64,000 nucleotides of DNA, taken from positions 23,890,591 to 23,954,590 of the forward strand of contig OZ038531.1 in the NCBI GenBank assembly GCA_964036665.1, given 5' to 3'. Made by a program: the position numbers and the translations under genes. The notes under the pieces were generated by a model, which saw nothing but the letters and a program-made list of their open reading frames with translations, was not told where the DNA came from and did no database searches. This DNA is from Gordius sp. MW1 (Eukaryota > Nematomorpha > Gordioida > Gordea > Gordiidae). This document shows, one piece after another, positions 22,346-33,584 of this stretch; position 1 is the first letter of the stretch, and each line of letters opens with the position of its first letter.

Positions 22346-22461
22346 TTTATATTCAATCATCTTCAAAACATCATACCAATCGAGTTCCAATATGACATAT
22401 GTGGTATACTCGCTAAGGTCAATTTTAATAGTGAAACCGCAACTTGTATTGTGACCCATTA
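22346..22461 (-). CDS. Internal exon of the predicted host gene (C-terminal domain, part 1)
   Basis: A strong acceptor (TTTATTTATTTATCATTCAG) and a consensus donor (AAA|GTAAGT) bracket 38 open codons with two leading bases, so phase 1 in and phase 0 out. This matches the phase-1 output of the last EB exon (32786-32917) and the phase-0 input of 17865-18084. The peptide contains one Cys (HNTSCGFTIKIDL) and ends in an amphipathic LDWYDVLKMIEYK helix. The in-frame Met near the start is probably internal. Family not recognised. Confidence 0.6.
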
Positions 22462-23096
22462 CTGAATGATAAATAAATAAAAATACAGTAAATATTCAAA
22501 AAATCCAAATATAAAATTATAACCTTATTATTAAAAATTAAAATGATTGAATGTTAATCAGAGTGACAAGTGAAGACAGCATATGTATATATAATATCAA
22601 ATTTAAACACTATTTAACTTAAAGATTACACAGGTCTACAAAAAAACATCGTGCAATAGACGTATAATTATGATTGAGAAGTTGCGCTGATTGCTGCGGC
22701 ATTTTTAATTTTTACTGAAAAATATTTATTTATTATTGTAGATTAAAGTGTCTGTTAACAAAATGTTAACATGAAAAGAGCATATGACAAGAAGCACCAA
22801 TGACATTCATTCATTGGCACTCCATTTATTATTCATATATCAGCAATCCCTAAACTTCCTCCCTGTTAACACATTTAACAATCGCATCATCACCACACAT
22901 TTTATAATCAATCATATTCATTCGCATTCCATAACAATACATATTAAGCAAGTTTTCACATTCGCAATCTCACATGTTATACGTTTTTACTTCATTCACA
23001 TAAATTCAATCTAAAACATTTAAATAAACAAAATCATCACAGTGTCATCTATATATCAATTATTTTAGTTTTTTTGTTTTACCTCTATATTTAAAT
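22462..23096. other. No gene seen
   Basis: AT-rich sequence. An open frame at 22784-23014 is rich in His, Ile and Asn in the way low-GC noise is, and has no recognisable domain. Confidence 0.45.
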
Positions 23097-23402
23097 TCAT
23101 TTGCGTTTACTGAACCTATTACAATTCGTCCCCCTATGCTTGGAAAACGGAATACATTTAGGTACATACCGTACGCGATGTTTACTAACACATCTATCTC
23201 TTCCTTCACCTACTCTCCTATCTTTGATCCTCCACTCAGGCCTCTGTGTTCTTGGATAGATATGGGACGGGTGGAAGAGAAGGAAAGGAGAGACATATGT
23301 GTTATTTAACATCGCGTGTCTAGTATGAATTTTAATGTATCCGTTTTCCAGACTTAGCGGGACAAATTTTAATAAGGGGAAGGGGGTCACGTAAACGTAA
23401 AT
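23097..23402. mobile_element. ~300-bp foldback MITE
   Basis: Two arms of about 100 bp are imperfect inverted repeats: outer (T)TT(A/G)CGTTTAC, a central GGAAAACGG(A)ATACATT block, and the inner ACGCGATGTT...ACACAT. The interior (about 23206-23285) is unrelated. No target duplication was found. No coding capacity. Confidence 0.6.
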
Positions 23403-23529
23403 AAAATTATTTTTTTAACATTCTTTATAATAGAAGAATATTAATTCTATAATGGAATTAATAAAAAGATACAAGAACTAAAATATTTATAAAAAAAATG
23501 ATTAAAAGACATTATCCGTTTTTCATCTC

Positions 23530-24430
23530 CCTAAAGGATGGGCTTTGAATCCATCAGGGAATAAAAATTGGATTTAGCGATCGCCATGGCGATTGATTGT
23601 CTTAGTAGAAAACTATTCGATATTTTTGAAGGAGGCGAACGTTTATTAAGTTCTTTAAAAAAATTTAAAGCCCTCTTCCCAAACGTCCCTGGGAATAAAA
23701 ATAGAGGTTTCTGATAAAGCTTTTACGGATTTACGATGCTTTGCCGACCTAGAGGTCGTGAGTATCGTTGGAGAGTGCAAACAAGTCAATACAAGTGTCG
23801 AGTTGCGATGCCTACCAGCACCTCTGATTAAGTCTTTGGTTTTTGATGAATCGGGTCACGATTAGCTAGAAGCTTATCCTAGTTCACTTTCTGGATTGAT
23901 GTTGGAGGACCCAGAGCTAGCATACTCCATCGCCCTCAGACTAGGAATTCCCTATTCAAAGGAATAATCCTTCCGCAACTGCTCCCAGAACATAGACATT
24001 TATGCAAGGCACCCCCTACACTGCCTTTACAATAAATTTAAATACATAAGGCATGAAAAAGTGAATAGCCTTATTCAAGCCGTTTTTAAAAAAGCCAATA
24101 TCCCGTCTGTTTTAGAGTCAAACCTTTCTTTGGAGGGAAGGATGCGACCAGACGACTCTACCCGTATCCCTTGGCAAAGATCTTCCCCTTAAATGGGATT
24201 TCACCTCCATAGATATTTTCGCCCCCTCTAACCAGAACTACAACGCTCTGATTCTCGCCGAACACCGCAAAACGGTAAAAGACCTGGCCCTTTTACCCTC
24301 TAATATCTTTACCCCTATCGTTGCCTCGAGTTCTGGGACTTTTCGTCCGGCCGTCATTAAGCTTTTCAAAGAAATCAGACGTCGCTGCCCGCCCTCTAAA
24401 TATTCCACAAATTTTTTACTTCAACAAATT
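23530..24430 (+). pseudogene. Relic of a reverse-transcriptase C-terminal region (copy A)
   Basis: Translated blocks in changing frames include SLVFDESGH, LEAYPSSLSGLMLEDPELAY, ALRLGIPY, the block NSLIQAVFKKANIPSVLES, and LEGRMRPDDSTRIPW. This block order (Ala-rich 'W-L..P.SS.G' segment, then 'RPDG.T..PW...WD.T..D..APS') is known downstream of RT in a group of invertebrate RT ORFs. Its clade I cannot name with certainty. Two more copies occur at 24.8-25.3 and 33.6-34.0 kb. Confidence 0.6.
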
Positions 24431-24779
24431 GGTATTTTTATAACAATTTTAAATCCTTGGCCGATAGATGGCCTTTAATAGATGACACATGCAACGCTTT
24501 GAGTTATAATTTTTTATTTTGTTTTATACCCGCTCTTATATTTTTCGAATTTTAGCACTTCGTTTTTATAATGTTCTTCGTTCAAATAAACAATATATAT
24601 ATTTTAAAAAAAAGTGTAGACCCATTTTAAAAAAAGGCCTTTGTCCCATGGGACAAGTGACGTACCGTCAGGATGCATCGGCCCTTCAAGAGAAGGATCT
24701 GACGGTTCAAGGATAAAGGGAACATTTGTCCGTTTGAGGGCAGCTTGTAGCAGTGTATTTATTAATTGATGCCTACTAT

Positions 24780-25270
24780 ACCGGCTTTTGTTAAATTTAC
24801 AATGCCCTCATCTACAAGTGAATACAAAGCCGGCAGAGGTATGGTGTCGTGTATTTACAGCCCAAGCGAATGTAGAAGGACGGTAGGGTTCTCTATAAAC
24901 ATTCCTGAAAACTTACTAGGGTAAGCTTCAAGCCATTCATGACCGGATTGGTCAAAAGCCAATGACCTAAGATTGCAATGCTGTTTAGCGTCGCCTGTCG
25001 AGAGAAGGTAAGCAACGGACCGCGACACTAAACTTGCATCCAAATCTTTTTGAGCGTATGATTGTGGTATATTCATGACGTTCTCATTCCATAAAGATAA
25101 GGTTGATTGATGATGGATTAAGTGAGAATTGGACAAGGTTGTTAATATGTTTTTTTAAAAGATAATGTGGAAGAAATAAAGGCGGCTAGGGAAATCGCAG
25201 ATGGTGAGCGAATACCTAGACCACCGGATTTTGTTTGAAGAGTGGCTTGAAGTCAAGTATTGGTGCTAAA
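24780..25270 (-). pseudogene. Relic of the same RT C-terminal region (copy B, inverted)
   Basis: Minus strand: TKSGGLGIRSPSAISLAAFI (about 25255-25175), then a 93-codon frame at 24855-25136 with AQKDLDASLVSRSVAYLL, LRSLAFDQSGHEWLEAYPSK. GGLGIR-S followed by an Ala-rich helix is the usual RT C-terminal motif, so this copy extends further upstream than copy A and confirms the RT link. Confidence 0.62.
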
Positions 25271-25579
25271 AGAAATATTTAAAATTGATTAAAGCGTGGA
25301 TTTAAAAAAGTTTTTATAGTTGTGTAAAACATCTTTAACAAAAAAGCTTGCGTGGAGCTTAAACAGAATAAAATTTTGCCAATGTTGTAATAGTTTTTAT
25401 AATATAAAAGGAATGATGAGAGGGCATAGATTTCAAAATGTCTGATTTGTAATTTTTTACTGTAATTTAAAGGACTATAATAAAATTTTTTAGGTGTAAT
25501 AACTATGGAAATAATTGGTAATTTATTTTACATGATAATTATTGATATTTTTATGAATATGTCATAAAATAAAATTAGG

Positions 25580-25815
25580 CAAATTTTTTGATGAATTGAG
25601 CCGGGCGCGGAGTTCTTTTAAAAAAAATTTGAACGGGCTTGAGCGGGTTTGACGCTTTTCTAAACGGGTATGAACGGGCTTGAAAAACTTAGGGACGGGC
25701 TTGGACGGGCCGGAAGTTTTTGAAAAAAAATTACGGGCGGACTTGGACGGGCCTTGAAGATTTAAAAACGGGTACAGGCGGGCCGACTTCTAAGAACGGC
25801 CCGTGGCAGATCTCT
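25580..25815. mobile_element. hAT-type end, GGGCTTG(G/A)ACGGGC array
   Basis: About ten copies of ACGGGC(T)TG words end in CCCGTGGCAGATCTCTACTC, which reversed gives GAGATCTGCCACGGGCC, the pattern of hAT termini. The opposite end is not seen. Confidence 0.5.
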
Positions 25816-25879
25816 ACTCAGATTCGCCTAAGCAGGTGTTATTAATTACAAATTTAGAGCCGTAAATGTTAATCGACAC

Positions 25880-26072
25880 TAGTGTTGTAAAAACGGCTGG
25901 GTTTTGTTTTGTCGACCTTTGTTTCAACTAAGACTAACGGTAGACTCTGGTCTGTTTTCAAATTTCAACCTGGAGGTCGGCATATAAAAATACACAAAAA
26001 TTTGATCTTTTATGTTTAGTAGACTAAAACCAAAGGTCGACCAAACTAAACCAAGCCGTTTTTACAACACTA
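25880..26072. mobile_element. 193-bp hAT-type MITE (copy 1)
   Basis: Perfect-looking terminal inverted repeats TAGTGTTGTAAAAACGGCT / AGCCGTTTTTACAACACTA and inverted internal blocks (GGTCGAC). The flanks ATCGACAC and ATCTTCAC agree at six of eight bases, fitting an aged hAT 8-bp duplication. A second copy is at 48313-48503. Confidence 0.75.
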
Positions 26073-26169
26073 ATCTTCACCTATCACAGGCATTAAATGC
26101 TGTCAATTTAATCCTAATAACTTACAATTAAATAAAGGCAAAATATAGAAAAAAAATTAGGATTGACAC

Positions 26170-26520
26170 TTTGGCCAGTGGTCCTTTTTTCCTATTAGTC
26201 AGAAGCCATCAGACGGCCAACCAGCCTAGACAAGTTCCCCAAAGAAATTTACTTAGAAAGCTAATCAGTAGGGCACAACAACAATAATGGATATTGGGCT
26301 CGGGCGAGGTCGAAAAAATAAAAGCCAACCAGCAGTAATAAGCAAGTCCACAGCCATTAAAAATCCGTCTATCCACTACAAACTACAAGTTGGACAACGG
26401 ACGGACGGACGGACGGACGGACGTACAATCAAAAGCGAGCCTGTAAATTGCATAGCAATTGATAAACAGAAAAATCTTTTTTTACTTAAATATTACAGCC
26501 TAAATCACCAAACTTAATTT
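26170..26520. repeat. Dispersed repeat with a (GGAC)n tail
   Basis: The block from about 26220 (GTTCCCCAAAGAAATTTAC, then GGGCGAGGTCGAAAAAATAA) to GCATAGCAATTGATAAA is the uninterrupted form of the repeat inside the hAT composites at 14.3-14.9 and 29.0-29.2 kb, where a MITE has inserted into it. (GGAC)7 at about 26398-26425 is specific to this copy. A 76-codon frame across it is not coding-like. Confidence 0.65.
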
Positions 26521-28354
26521 CCAGTTATGTGAATTATGAGTTTAGATTTTATAACATTTCAATTTTTGAACTTCATTCTTAAGTTTTGTGCAATAGAGCA
26601 CTCAAATTCTCAGAGTGATATAATAAATCACCGAACTATGCTCCCCGTAATCTTTATGATAGTATTTTATGTAACAAATCAAAACTGGCTAAAAAACAGT
26701 TTTTAAATATTTTACTATCTTTGCATTTAATATTTTATAATCAATCTTTGCATTTTTATATGAGATTTGAAATGTATAAATCAATTAATGCGATTTTATT
26801 ATAGAAACTTGAAAAATATTCGAATCGAATTCGAATCTCTTCCGAATTGATTTCGAATCATAATTTAAATTCGGCCAATCTCAAATCAAATATTGTCTTT
26901 GTAAAAAATTTTGAATTCGAGTCAAATACCAAAAATATTCGATTTGATTCAAATTCTAGAGGCAGGTAAAGGATGCAATTTTCGAATGTTATTAAAATGG
27001 AATATTTTTCAACTTTTGAGTACTTTGCCCATTTTTGCTATTAAACCGTAATTCTATCAGTTATATCTTAAAAAATTTCAAAATGAATATTTGATATATT
27101 TGGTGAAAGGAAATTAGAATAATATTGGAAATAATAATAGAGATCATTTTTAGTTGAATTTATATTTAAAAATAACTATTAAATACAGCAGTAAACTCAG
27201 TTGAGATCAAGGTCTAATTTAAACCCACTTACAAAGAATTCAATTATATATCTTTTTACGGATGATATTCAATATATGATCAGTGTTTATATTTTTAAAC
27301 ATTACAACTTTATTTACTCTCTGATTCAATTCTCTATAAATTCATCTGTGGATTCTGAAGATGACCTAGCTTAAACCAGGAAGTCTGGCTAGGTACCTAG
27401 ACTATCAATCTAAGCTCTTACTCAAATTCACAAAGTGTATTTTCTTTCATCGTTATTGGAATGAATCTCACTAATTGTAGACTAAAATATATCGGGAAAA
27501 CAATTAAAGAGGATAGCAAAAATATCCTAATTTCAAGACAAATCTTTTAGAGGACACGCCTTTCCACCACAATTCCCCCATATACAGATTACAAACAAGC
27601 TTTTTTTGGAAAAAAAACATTGCAATGTTGCTTATTAATTTTCATGGCAGAGCTGCATAAGTTCATAGGCTGGTAACACATATAATAGTTATACCTATAC
27701 ATTTATATCTTCTCCACAAAAATGTGGACTAAGCATGTGTTAGCGTCGAAATTTTAGGTTAAGGCTCAGCCCATAACAGCACTAACATATTTTTTCTGCC
27801 CGCACACAGCCCGCTAAAACCCAAATTTGCGCCTCAGGAAAAGTACTAATAAGAACAAATTATTATTTTTTTTTTAAAAATTTGTATTAATCATATAGTA
27901 ACGTAGATGGATCACATAAAATCGGCTTTAATCAAAAATAAAAATGTGAAAGTCGTCAGCTATTTATTTTATCAGGCAATACTTTAAAGCTAATGCTAAG
28001 TAGTTTTTAATAAAACATCATGACTTAATAACCGTAAAAAGCTAAGGCCAATATTTAAGTCTTTTTAAGTGACTGAATGTATAGCTAATGCTAAGTAAAT
28101 ACTTAAATAAGAGGATCACTAATTACCGTAAGAAATATTTGATCAATAGATGAGCTTTTGATAAGCAAGGGAAATGTTTCAGAATAAAAGTTAAAAACAA
28201 ACGTTACCGGCCTTTAAATCTATTTTTTGTTTGATTATGCGAAATATAAAAAATAATATCTTTCCTTGAATTACGTTATTATGTAAAAATCCCCTAATTA
28301 GGTTCAAATAAATATATAATTTTCACGTCCAATTAAGTGTTCTTTTGTTCCTAT
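26521..28354. other. No gene seen
   Basis: Nearly 2 kb without a recognisable exon or transposon gene. A GCCCGCACACAGCCCGC segment near 27800 resembles a hAT end. The rest is AT-rich and intron-like. Confidence 0.45.
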
Positions 28355-29516
28355 TAGAGACCTACAACGGGCATGTTTAGGTCAGTCGGCCAGCCCGTAA
28401 TAAAAATTTAAAAGCCCGTGCCCGGCCCTGGCCCGTCAAAATATTAAATTATAAGCCCTTGCCCGGCCCGCTAATTTTATACAAAGCCCAAGCCCGGCCC
28501 AGGCCCGTAAAATTTTTTTATTTTTATTTTTCTTGTTTAATTTTTTTAAACGATAGTAAACAATATGTATGTGTTAAAAATGTTAATAAAAATATTGTAA
28601 AAATAATAAATTGGTAATTCCCGGTCACTCTAGTTCTTCTATCTTTTAAAAAACGGCCTACAAGGGAAAAATTTTTTACAAGTGGCACTTCAGGATACAT
28701 AAACCCATATAAGCCAAATAAACTTTTAAAACCCTTATATAAGGTTATAATGTTTTTAATAAAGTTTCTTAGTTTCTTTGCATTTCCACCATTTTAAATA
28801 ATTTAGTTATTGATATAAAATTAAAAAACAGTGATAAAATTACTTGAAGAAATAAATTTTAGAATTAGTTTTAAATTTGTTAATGATAATGTGTATATAA
28901 ATTTTGGCATTTGGCCCGGGTCAGATAAAGTAGAAGTTAGTAACGGTCAGCATTAATTTTCAGGGAGCCAATTTTACATTCTTCTGATATATTTAACTCC
29001 TAGACAAATTGCCAAAAGAAATTCATAAAGGTAATCAGCCGGGCACAAAATCAATAATGGAATTTGATCTTGGGCGAGGTCGAAAAAAGTAAAGCCAATC
29101 AGCGGTCAGCAAAATAAAAGTCTTTTACAGAAGCATAAGTGTACAGTCATTAAAAACCCGTATAACGGGGCTTTCGTGATGACGGGCGAAGCGAATTTTT
29201 GGGCTAATGTATTAAGCTTTTCATTCTTTTCCTTAACATTTTTTTATTCATCGTGAAATCTATCTATATCAATGTTATTGCACGAGTATCATTGATAATA
29301 TCGTAATTATTCTATAAACATATAAAAAATAAATACATATCAAATTCAATTTCTTAACCACCGCGCGAAAAGTACAAAATGATTTGTATCTTATTTTCGT
29401 TCGCTTTTGCCGCGGGCGAATAATCGTCTGCGGTTTCACTATGAACGCCTCTTATTTACAATTGTTATTTTCGTGCGAATTAATTCGCAATTCACGCGTC
29501 ATCATAAACGCCACGT
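28355..29516. mobile_element. Second copy of the hAT composite, right end lost
   Basis: Starts TAGAGACCTACAACGGGC and matches 13114-14804 over almost its whole length, including the same internal repeat and the same nested MITE (29165-29516). It lacks about 550 bp present in the 13-kb copy (13730-14285) and breaks off where the RTE-like LINE begins. No right terminus or 8-bp duplication is visible. Confidence 0.75.
29165..29516. mobile_element. MITE nested in the second hAT composite
   Basis: Matches 14470-14804, but keeps a longer right arm (TTCGCAATTCACGCGTCATC), so the inverted repeat (GATGACGCG-GAA) is clearer here. It occupies the same site as in the other composite. Confidence 0.6.
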
Positions 29517-29527
29517 AAATTTCTACA

Positions 29528-30920
29528 GAAGTTAAAGTTGCTATGGGTAAACTAAAGTCAGGAAACTTGAAAGCAGACAATATACCAATAGAGGGCTTTA
29601 AAGCGTTCGGCAATACTGGTGCACAATTCCTCGCCAACCTTTTCAACAATATCTTGAAAACGGATAAAATGCCTAACGAGTGGAGGGATAGCTACATGAT
29701 TCGGATATACAAGATGAAAGGGGACATTAAGGATTGCAACAATTACAGAGGGATAAAGCTTATGAGTCACACTTTTAAGGTGTGGGAAAAAGTAATCGAA
29801 AAACGGCTTCGGAGTTTGGTTCAAATTCGAGGTAACCAATTCGGATTCAAGCCGGAGAGGTCTACAGCAGACGCTCTAAAGAGTATTAAAAGATAAATGG
29901 AACGGTTAATGAAAGGAAAGGGGATTTGCACAGGTGTTTCATCGATCTAGAAAAAGCGTTCGATAAAGTTCCTCGTACTTTAGTATGGAAATGTCTTAAA
30001 GAAAACAGTGTGCCAAAATTATCCGTCAGAGCAATAAAAGATATGTTCAAGGGAAATAGAACGTATGTTAGAACAACGGTGGGGACTACAAAGGGCGTTG
30101 CCATAAACACTGGAGTCCCTCAACGTTCAGCTCTTAGTCCCTTTCTATTCATAATGATAATGGATATTATTACCAAGGATTTGGGCGAGGAAGCTCCTAG
30201 GGCCATGATCTTTGCAAACGATATAATGCTCTGTGCCAAAAGTGAACAAGAATTTGCTAATACTGTAAATAGATGGGTAAATGCAATGAAGAAGGTGGTC
30301 TCAGGGTAAATCGAAAGAAAACAGAATACATGAAGACAAAGTTTAAATCGTATAAAAACCAGCTAAGTGCGTTCCTTACTTTAGGCTATTGGCAACTTAC
30401 AAGCGTGGATTCCTTCAAATATTTAGGATAAACACTTAAATCGGAAGGTGGAATGGATAAAGAAATAAATTCAGATGGCTCAAGTGGAGGGACTTGACAG
30501 GCGTTCTGTGTGACAAAAACATCCCGAGAAGACTAAAAGGCGCACTGTATAAATCCATCATACAGCCAACAGTCCTGTATAGCTCGGAATCATAAGCTAT
30601 ACGTAAAAGAGAAGAGCAGCGTCTTGCGGCTATGGAGATGAGAATGCTAAGATGGGTGCTAGGAGTAAGCAAAAAGGAACACAGGCAAAATGAGAAAATA
30701 AGAAGAATTTTGGGTACTACATCTATTACGACAAAGCTCCTAACAAATGGACTAAGATGGTATGCCCACGTCGAAAGAAGGGACGATAGCTACGTCGGAA
30801 AGAAAATCGAGATGATTACTTTTTCAGGAAAACGAAGGAGAGAAAGAGCCAAGCTTACCTTGATTCATAAAAAACGGCACGATATGAAAGTCCACAAGAT
30901 AAAGAAAGATTAATTTAAAA
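29528..30920 (+). pseudogene. RTE-like LINE, RT and C-terminal part
   Basis: RT domain in two main frames. 29543-29896 has LKADNIPIEGFKA, NEWRDSYMIRIYKMKGD and NNYRGIKLMSHTFKVWEK. 29926-30309 has FIDLEKAFDKVPRTLVWKCL and VPQRSALSPFLFIM, then FANDIMLC where an active RT has (F/Y)ADD. The Asn is a missing catalytic Asp. The C-terminal region at 30632-30913 (MRMLRWVLGVSKK, LRWYAHVERRDDSYVGK) is the conserved RTE/Proto2-type tail. The endonuclease is absent: the copy is 5'-truncated against the preceding hAT composite. Confidence 0.85.
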
Positions 30921-31084
30921 GTAGAAATAAATGAAAACGAATGCTAAAAGGATTGACCACCAGCCTAAATAACAAACAGTCATCGAAAGAAGAAGCTATA
31001 TATTTTTTGTTTTTAATGTTTAGATTATAATACAGATAAATTCATAAAATATATAGACAAAAATCTAATTAAGTGTTTTTTGGC

Positions 31085-31600
31085 CAGGCTTTAACCCCCC
31101 CCCCCCCCCCCCCCCCCTTAAAAAATAAACTTTGAATTAAAATATTAAGTTATATTATTATAATTTTTATATATCATATTTTAACTTATATAAATAATAG
31201 AAAGTTTAAATAGGCGAAATAAGTTAATTTTGTATCTAATTTAGGATTTATGATTGCAACACGCGCACCCCCCCCCCCTATTAACTTTGATTAAATCATT
31301 TTATATCATTTGTTTTTTATTCATTTTTAATATAATATTTGAATTGAAATTATATAATAAATAAATAGACCCCATAAAAACAAATTCATAATGGCAAAAA
31401 AATTAATTTACTTGAATGGGACATTCCCCCCCCCCCCCCCCCCTGAAAATTCACTTTGCTCAAATTTTGTATTATTTAGCTTTTATTTATTTTTTATATA
31501 ATATTTAAATTAAAATAATAAATTTCTCCAAAAAAACAATCTGTGATGGAAAAAAAAAAATAATTCATTCGATGGGACTTTGCCCCCCCCCCTTCCGCAA
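31085..31600. repeat. Minisatellite of ~160 bp with poly-C tracts
   Basis: Four units, each with a C-run (at about 31096, 31267, 31423 and 31582, 9-23 C), followed by AT-rich sequence with AACTTTG/TCACTTTG and TATAATATTT(A/G)AATT words and, in the later units, ATGGCAAAAAAATTAATT and a TTCGATGGGACTTTGCC-like lead-in. Unit ends are loose. Confidence 0.65.
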
Positions 31601-32128
31601 AAAAATATTTAATCATTTAAATTTGTTTTTAATTTAAATTCTATTAATGTTAGACAAATTACTAATAGGAGAAAAGAAATTTGTAGTGTTTTGGATAAGT
31701 TTAGTTAAAGGGCGAATGAATAATTGTTTTTATTAAAGAACATTAGCTCAGTAGTAACACGATGAACGCTGTGTAGTAACAAGATAAACGCTGGGTGTTA
31801 ACACAAGCAATTCTCTTAAAAAATCTCCTCTAACACGCCTCTACCCAATCCCATTGAAGGGAGAATGCGAAAAAACAATTAATCATCTTTTTACCCAATA
31901 AAAAGGGGTGTTTTTATAAACTTGTATTATTGTGTTTATTAGCCTTAATATAGCCTTTTCTACCTCTTGCCGTTGTTATTTTACAATATGTTCTATAAAA
32001 ATGAATAAAATTTTTGAAGATATGCCTAAAGTTTAAATATGTAATAATATGGATTTAAAAGGTAATAGTTTAAACATTTCTTGGTGAGGTAAAATGTGAG
32101 AAAATAAATAAAAATCGGATTTTAAAAT
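31601..32128. other. No gene seen
   Basis: AT-rich. A short duplicated phrase (AACACGATGAACGCTG / AACAAGATAAACGCTG) at 31755-31795 is the only structure noted. Confidence 0.45.
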
Positions 32129-32140
32129 ATATTTTGTAAT

Positions 32141-32731
32141 AAATGTCATTGTTTAAAGTCGGTGGGTTAGGATTGATAGCATAGGTAGAGGGAAATGGAA
32201 CGCGATATTTCTGGCTATAAAAGCCCATCGTCAGGGGAAAAAATAATAAAAATACAAAAGGGATGAAGGCTCGAAAAATAAAAAATAAAGTAAAGTGAGT
32301 AAATACGGAGATATCGATACAAAAAAAAACAATAGAAATTACAAAACTAGTTATAGCGAGAAATTAACTATAGCGATTGTAGGGATGGATGTTTTTTACA
32401 ACAATGTAATAGGTACACATGGAGTTAGGTAAAAGGTGCAAAAATAAATAGCTAAATAATAAAAGGCGAAAAAGAGAAATTTCTCGCTATAACCAGTTTT
32501 GTAATTTCTATTGTTTTTTCTGCATCTATATCTCCGTATTTACTCATTTACTTCATTGTTTATTTTTCGAGCATTCATCTCCCTTTTTTATTTATGTTAT
32601 TTTTTCCCCTGACGATGGGCTTTTATAGCCAGAAATATCGCGTTCCATTTCCCTCTACCTACGCTATCAATCCAAATCCACCGACTTTAAACAATGACAT
32701 TTATATAAACGGATTGAAAATTCTTGGTTAC
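32141..32731. mobile_element. Penelope-like foldback insertion with hammerhead-like cores
   Basis: Two ~250-bp arms (32141-about 32375 and about 32470-32702) are inverted copies; the middle is unrelated and short. The insertion is bracketed by the 12-bp duplication ATATTTTGTAAT (32129-32140 and 32732-32743), with about 29 extra bases only on the right. This asymmetric design is the same as the coding Penelope-like copy at 42651-43379. Each arm contains CTGACGA, a short hairpin, then GAAA (plus strand 32609-32635; minus strand 32234-32208), the conserved core of a hammerhead ribozyme. Hammerheads are known in the terminal repeats of Penelope-like elements. No coding sequence remains. Confidence 0.7.
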
Positions 32732-32785
32732 ATATTTTGTAATGCATATTAAATTTTTTAGATTTTGTATTTTATATTAAATTAC

Positions 32786-32917
32786 TTGGTACGCAAAAAC
32801 TTTTCTTTTCTACTTGAAACATAGAAGCACATTGACAAAGGTAATTAACGCACGAACTATGTTTAGTAAAACTCTGACATTCGTCATCTTTAGAGCATGC
32901 ACTACCAGGTGTTTTTC
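32786..32917 (-). CDS. EB-like six-cysteine module exon, long type (5th in chain)
   Basis: Acceptor ...ATTTATAAAG, donor A|GTAATT, phase 1 in and out, 44 codons. The six cysteines are spaced C-x5-C-x8-C-x4-C-x-C-x11-C, starting GSACSKDDECQS and ending KSFCVP. This matches the EB module (Pfam EB) of arthropod and nematode extracellular proteins, likely folded by disulfides. Only a ~40-bp intron separates it from the preceding exon, showing intron size where no transposon has landed. The next exon in frame is at 22346-22461. Confidence 0.75.
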
Positions 32918-32957
32918 CTTTATAAATTAATAAAATTAATTTCATAATTAATTATAC

Positions 32958-33074
32958 CAATCAAGCAAGTCTTTGCATCGAAGTAATATCCAATCTTGCA
33001 TCTACATCTTTTTTCTTCACAAAAATTAGATTTACATTGATAGCTTTTATTGCAATGAGCACCAAGTATTCTCT
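32958..33074 (-). CDS. EB-like six-cysteine module exon, short type (4th in chain)
   Basis: Acceptor ...ATAAAAATAG, donor G|GTATAA, phase 1 in and out, 39 codons. Cysteine spacing is C-x5-C-x4-C-x4-C-x-C-x10-C (HCNKSYQCKSNFCEEKRCRC, then KIGYYFDAKTC). Length, phase and spacing equal the short exon at 59358-59474, so the two are clear duplicates within one repeat-module gene family. Confidence 0.75.
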
Positions 33075-33209
33075 CTATTTTTATATTAAAATATAAAAAG
33101 TAAACAATATAAATATATCCACTCCCAATTAGTTTAATGTAAAGAAAAGTATAAAAATATTAATAATGTACATTCATAATTTACTATTATTTAAGTAATT
33201 AGGTTATAC

Positions 33210-33580
33210 AAGAATTAAGGAGATGAAGAGGGGGGGGGGGGCAACGGGTGAAGAAGAGGATAAAAAAAGGGGGGGGGGAGGAAGTTCTTAATTTGTTTAG
33301 GATATATAAAATGAGCAAAATTGTAAAATTACTAATTCGTAACAATTGCTTCAATTATATCTGCTATCTGCACGAGTTTGTGCTCGGTAAATCTGCTTAA
33401 TACTTGAACAGATTTTGCTGTTTCGACTCGCCGCTCGGGCAATTATGCTAATATTCTGCTAGTGCATAAAACAGCAAGAACAGATTTTGCTAACGCGCAT
33501 ATTAAACAACTGCTTGCGAATGGAGTTGAAGCAAGTTAGCACCCTAGCTTTTTTGTAGAAAAGCCTACCTTGTACAACCG
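33210..33580 (-). mobile_element. Right arm of a TAGAGTTGTTAAATTGC hAT-type element
   Basis: From poly-G tracts (33229-33282) through GCTGTTTCGACTCGCCGCTC and GCGCATATTAAACAACTGC, the sequence is the inverse of the left arm at 49379-49670. The terminal bases are not preserved, and it is followed by the RT relic. Confidence 0.6.
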
Positions 33581-33584
33581 CTAA

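Noticed and set aside
22784-23014. 76-codon plus-strand open frame rich in His and Ile
   Set aside because: Composition matches AT-rich noise; there is no splice or start context and no recognisable domain.
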